From: Fomitopsis serialis
Lineage: Eukaryota > Basidiomycota > Agaricomycetes > Polyporales > Fomitopsidaceae
Direction: 5' to 3'
NCBI RefSeq assembly: GCF_022376445.1
Contig: NW_025955392.1
Location: forward strand, 1 to 31,924
DNA: 31,924 bases
Part shown: one piece after another, positions 30,155 to 31,924 of the stretch
Position numbering within the stretch: position 1 is the stretch's first letter
Layout of the letters: each line of letters starts with the position of its first letter
The notes under the pieces: model-generated
Seen by the model: only the letters and a program-made list of their open reading frames with translations
Told to the model about the DNA's origin: nothing
Database searches by the model: none
Program-made: the position numbers and the translations under genes

Positions 30155-31924
30155 TCAAGATATAAAACGACTAGCAAGAACCGATCGGTCAACGGATGCA
30201 GCTACCACTCGAGACACTGGACATACCAAGTCAACGAGAGGGGCTCCACCAGCTTTACCATTCACCTTGTCGTTGTAATCCGAAATGAGTGTGGTTATTT
30301 GATTGACCAAGTACGGCTTCATGTTTTCATGATGGACGAGACTAAACAAGTCTGATCAGGCTTTCTGCGCATTTCAAGGAAAGTGGGAGCATACTCCAGT
30401 TGTCGTACAAAATCGGTATGTCAACCTGAGCCCTGTCCGGAGCTGGTAACACGCAATATTAGTCTACCATATGAGATAGCGAATTTCACTGACCGTCTAC
30501 ATTTGCCGCTAAGTAGGCAGCATGCCACCTCGTCCATGCTGAGCGGATACACCTATTTGCAGTCAAGAACTGGACACAGGGTGTCAATATCATACAGACT
30601 GGATAGAATTTACGCTCACTTCTAGACGAACTGGGTACTGATTTTGAGATGAGCAATGATTTTCCTTTCAAAGCCGACGTCATGTACCTGGTTCAGATAA
30701 GATGGAATTCCTGCCGCGGCTCTGATGATTGCGACTTGCTTCTGCGGACAGTAGGTCAAGAACCTATCGTGGTCCACGATGTTCTCCGCTGTCAGAAACG
30801 GGTCCCACTGCTGTTCGCCATCGTAGAAGGCAGAGTTCTTGATCTTATTCACCGTTTGCTCCCTACATAGACTGAAGTGAGTATGTGGCTTACATCCAGA
30901 TGTTTTAGACACGAACATAACAGCCATGCTTCCAGTGGCGCCGTTGAGGAAATAAACCCGGATAACAGTTATATATCTGGCTGAAGAGGGATTGAGACCC
31001 AGGCAACCAGGCTGGCACTTCGACAAGGTTATTTTTACCCAGGCACAGAAGTCGATGCCTCTAGCGGGACTGGACAGCCAGCTGCAGTCTGCCACAGCTG
31101 CGAAAATTGAGCGAGGTAGTCAACAAATAGTGATGACAGGCTCATTTCGTAAACATGTTCACGAGCATAAATGCGTGTTCCAGTCGCCTAGATCAATCAT
31201 CAGTGACAACTGAATTCCCGACCGCACTTCGATACTTACTGTGACAAGATTGCCCCCTAAATTGAGTGGAAGTGCGTGTACGGTCCCATCGTAGGGGAAA
31301 GTGTTCCGGGGTTTTCGTGATCGTAGTAAGAGATGATATTCGTATGGGCTATTCCGGACCTCCACCTGGAACAGAGTAATCAGCATTACTCGAGCGCATG
31401 AATACAGTCAACAACGTTACACTGATATCACACGTCCAGTTTAGCATACTTGACCAAGCTGACCGGGTGCGTGCTAATATTGGACCTCTTGTTGATGACT
31501 GAGGTGTTTGCCGTACATCGCCTCGTCGTTGGTAACAGGTATCGCGCGCCAGGACATCAATGAGCTGCCCGTCGATCCATGTCAGCATCACTATAACACA
31601 TGCAGTCCTCTGATATTTATGTACACCATTAGCCACGCCATGTCGCACAGAAATAGTACTAGTACGTACGTCCAAGTGAATTGGTTTGATCAAGATCGCT
31701 GGACTCTTCTGGACAGAAGAGAGATCCTGGGAGATACGGAATAGTATCCCGCCGCCCCAAGCTCGACGTCGAGGCCTTCCGCTTGGCCATCTCGGGTGAA
31801 TCCGGCAGCTTGATGGGAAGCGTTGGTTGCTCAGCGGCTCGAGGAACGTCCGGTCTATGTTCCCATCTCGAGTAGAATGCGTGCGGTTCACGATGCTGCA
31901 TGGGAAGTGTATTTCCAGTCGCAG
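30155..31924 (-). CDS. part of a multi-exon hypothetical gene, runs off the window
   Basis: Several minus-strand segments look coding and are separated by short GT-AG introns. From the right edge leftwards they contain RTFLEPLSNQRFPSS (about 31891-31674), NSPYEYHLLLRSRKPRNTFP (about 31360-31250), NSAFYDGEQQWDPFLTAEN with HDRFLTYCPQKQVAIIRAAA (about 30868-30700), YPVRLE plus YPLSMDEVACCLLSGKC (about 30633-30495) and ENMKPYLVNQITTLISDYND (about 30330-30255). Two joins, 30700 to 30633 and 30615 to 30550, keep frame across introns of about 50-60 nt. Others near 31450 and 31000 I could not phase, so the gene may be decayed there. No domain is recognised. The 5' end lies beyond 31924. Confidence 0.4.

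Overview
The window looks like a transposon-rich accessory region from a basidiomycete fungus, most likely an agaricomycete. Four observations support this: short GT-AG introns of about 46-100 nt that restore reading frames wherever real proteins are recognised; a Plavaka-family transposase; a fungal TET/JBP-like 2-oxoglutarate dioxygenase; and a DUF6532-type protein with PHO80/PCL-type cyclin copies of the kind found in mushroom-forming fungi. There are no bacterial-style operons, and most small reading frames are spurious. All gene models were spliced by eye.

Left part (1-10.3 kb): a near-perfect inverted repeat carrying a SINE-like Pol III promoter; a broken exon pair; about 1.2 kb of C/T-rich low-complexity DNA; cyclin pseudogene copy 1; a CAAG-rich repeat ending in a motif seen twice more in the window; a two-exon hypothetical gene; a long fold-back element; and a DUF6532 relic.

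Core (10.3-23.8 kb): three multi-exon genes packed head-to-tail on the minus strand with gaps of about 0.3-0.4 kb. In transcription order they are an unrecognised 578-residue protein, a TET/JBP-like dioxygenase (12 exons, 803 residues, HxD...H...R residues present) and a DUF6532-type nuclear-looking protein with a pentapeptide array. Divergent from them across a 1.1 kb gap lies a Plavaka transposase that keeps its apparent D-D-E residues but has at least two frameshifts. I suggest that this block is one composite DNA transposon carrying a DNA-modification-like cargo. I could not find its terminal inverted repeats by eye, so the boundaries are unproven.

Right part (23.8-31.9 kb): a 124-bp tandem duplication with a perfect 28-bp palindrome; two more decayed cyclin copies (2 and 3) in the same orientation as copy 1; a third CAAG-rich repeat joined to a truncated hAT transposase C-terminus and its ACCCG-rich tail; a short minus-strand reading frame with a TATA box; and part of a multi-exon minus-strand gene running to the window edge. 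The three cyclin copies bracket the core block, so the neighbourhood has been shaped by both segmental duplication and transposition.
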